Source: a virus. From it: a stretch of DNA of 22,714 bases. A model generated the notes under the pieces. That model saw nothing but the letters and a program-made list of their open reading frames with translations, had not been told where the DNA came from and made no database searches. Where the stretch lies: positions 1 through 22,714 of the IMG/VR virus record IMGVR_UViG_3300000405_000063; one strand, 5' to 3'. This document shows positions 21,826-22,714 of the stretch, in pieces. Made by a program: the position numbers and the translations under genes. Position 1 is the stretch's first letter. Each line of letters opens with the position of its first letter.

Positions 21826-22714
21826 ATGAAATTTGGTGATGTAAGCACCGCAGGGCAAATGAGAGATGTTATTTCTGGTATAGCAAAGTCAGCAGTCATG
21901 GGATTCGGCATAGTTCCAAGGACTGGAGAAGTAGTAAGTGTTGATTCTGTTCAACATTCTGCAGGCGTTAAACTCGTAGGTGAAACTTCCACAATAAACG
22001 TCTCCTATGGAAAGTTTGCAAATCCTCTAATAGGAGAAATTGTAAGAGTAGAGGGAAAGACAGGCTCCTATTACATAGCAAACTTTGTTACATATGCTGA
22101 ACTTACTGTTGACAGCACTTCAGGTGCAGTTTTGCAGGTCAACGGCAAGCCTGGACCTTACGTAGACCTGGTAGCTTCTGATGTTGGGGCGAGGGCTGCT
22201 GGAAACGTCCCATGGACGGAAGTTTCAAGCAAGCCTACAACGTTCCCGCCTTCTGTCCACGATCACAACACCCTCTATCCTCCACTGGCTCGACAGATCA
22301 TCTCGGGCACAGGAATGACAGGGGGGGGCGACTTTACTGCGAACCGAACACTTGCGGTGACCTACGGAACGACTGCAGGAACAGCGGCACAGGGAAACGA
22401 CTCTCGGATTACGACGGCTGTCCCGAACACTCGACAGATTAACTCGGGCACAGGAATGACAGGGGGAGGCGACCTTACTGCGAACCGAACACTTGCGGTG
22501 ACCTACGGAACAACTGCAGGAACAGCAGCACAGGGAAACGACTCTCGACTCTATGACGCTCGAACCCCTACAACTCACGGTCATAGCGAGTACGCTCTTG
22601 GTTCAAGACTGATCACTTCGGGCACAGGAATGACAGGGGGAGGCGACCTTACTGCGAACCGAACACTTGCGGTGACCTACGGAACAACTGCAGGAACAGC
22701 AGCACAGGGTAACG
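21826..22714 (+). CDS. Tail fibre/spike protein, 3' end cut by window
   Basis: At least 296 residues, open to the right edge. ATG 21826 has AGAGGA at 21817-21822. Residues 1-100 include an OB-fold-like barrel ('GEVVSVDSVQHSAGVKLVGE', 'NPLIGEIVRVEGKTGSYYIA'), as in baseplate hub and spike proteins. Then comes a linker 'VPWTEVSSKPTTFPPSVHDH' typical of tail fibre necks, and from about 155 three copies of a shaft repeat 'SGTGMTGGGDLTANRTLAV' plus 'TYGTTAGTAAQGNDSR', a motif widespread in trimeric phage fibres. It likely binds the host surface with a C-terminal domain outside the window. Confidence 0.8.
   Translation, partial: MKFGDVSTAGQMRDVISGIAKSAVMGFGIVPRTGEVVSVDSVQHSAGVKLVGETSTINVSYGKFANPLIGEIVRVEGKTGSYYIANFVTYAELTVDSTSGAVLQVNGKPGPYVDLVASDVGARAAGNVPWTEVSSKPTTFPPSVHDHNTLYPPLARQIISGTGMTGGGDFTANRTLAVTYGTTAGTAAQGNDSRITTAVPNTRQINSGTGMTGGGDLTANRTLAVTYGTTAGTAAQGNDSRLYDARTPTTHGHSEYALGSRLITSGTGMTGGGDLTANRTLAVTYGTTAGTAAQGN
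22303..22714 (+). repeat. Tail fibre shaft repeats, about 103 bases, three copies
   Basis: Near-identical copies start at 22303, 22444 and 22618 (the last cut by the edge), spaced 141 and 174 bases, in frame. The first has a run of eight G where the others read GGGGGA. High DNA identity shows recent duplication or gene conversion. Confidence 0.9.

Noticed and set aside
22225-22584. Cys/Ser-rich minus-strand frame opposite the fibre repeats
   Set aside because: It is the complement of the fibre repeats and has no independent support.

Overview
The window is one co-directional (+ strand) late structural block of a long-tailed (siphovirus-type) bacteriophage or prophage: head maturation, connector, tail, tape measure, tail tip. 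Gene order, the -1 frameshifted tail chaperones, ATGA start/stop overlaps and strong GGAG-type ribosome sites all fit. Codon choice in the capsid genes (C/G-ending) and the flavour of the tail proteins suggest an actinobacterial host (Streptomyces-like phages come to mind), but no host marker is present, so this is inference.

Layout. 2-580: 3' end of a GC-rich beta-propeller, carbohydrate-binding-like gene cut by the window edge. 624-1822: an AT-rich pair, a XerC/D-size tyrosine recombinase and a small Com-like zinc-ribbon protein. 1846-4946: head module, with a ClpP-type (S14) prohead protease carrying a scaffold-like C-terminus that also has its own internal ribosome site and start (lambda C/Nu3 style), then a head decoration protein and a lambda-E-type major capsid protein. 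4982-7226: a small acidic protein, a head-tail connector, a frame-conflicted small gene, a Mu-gpG-like neck/tail completion protein and a tail terminator. 7223-9602: a coiled-coil protein, the tail tube protein, a strong hairpin, the two tail assembly chaperones joined by a -1 frameshift signal (GGGGGAA plus a stem), and a second strong hairpin. 9659-17092: a giant tape measure protein with two repeat systems and a metallopeptidase-like domain. 17095-22714: tail-tip proteins, namely a propeller/Fn3 minor tail protein, a tail hub protein with an apparent inserted alpha/beta domain, and the start of a repeat-rich tail fibre running off the right edge.

How the genes work together. Protease and scaffold shape and mature the capsid built from the major capsid and decoration proteins. 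Connector, neck and terminator proteins close the head and cap the tail. The chaperones coat the tape measure while the tube polymerises along it. The tip proteins finish the baseplate and bind the host. Terminase and portal, normally upstream of the protease, are not in the window; instead a recombinase sits there after an abrupt change in base composition.

The most interesting signals are an 11-residue tryptophan repeat held in perfect register over 286 residues of the tape measure; an alpha/beta domain inserted in the tail hub; a compact slippery site plus hairpin for the chaperone frameshift; a nested scaffold start; a degenerate M15-like zinc site in the tape measure; and a small connector-region gene whose two halves lie in different frames. 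I found no clear evidence for a wholly new defence or mobile system.
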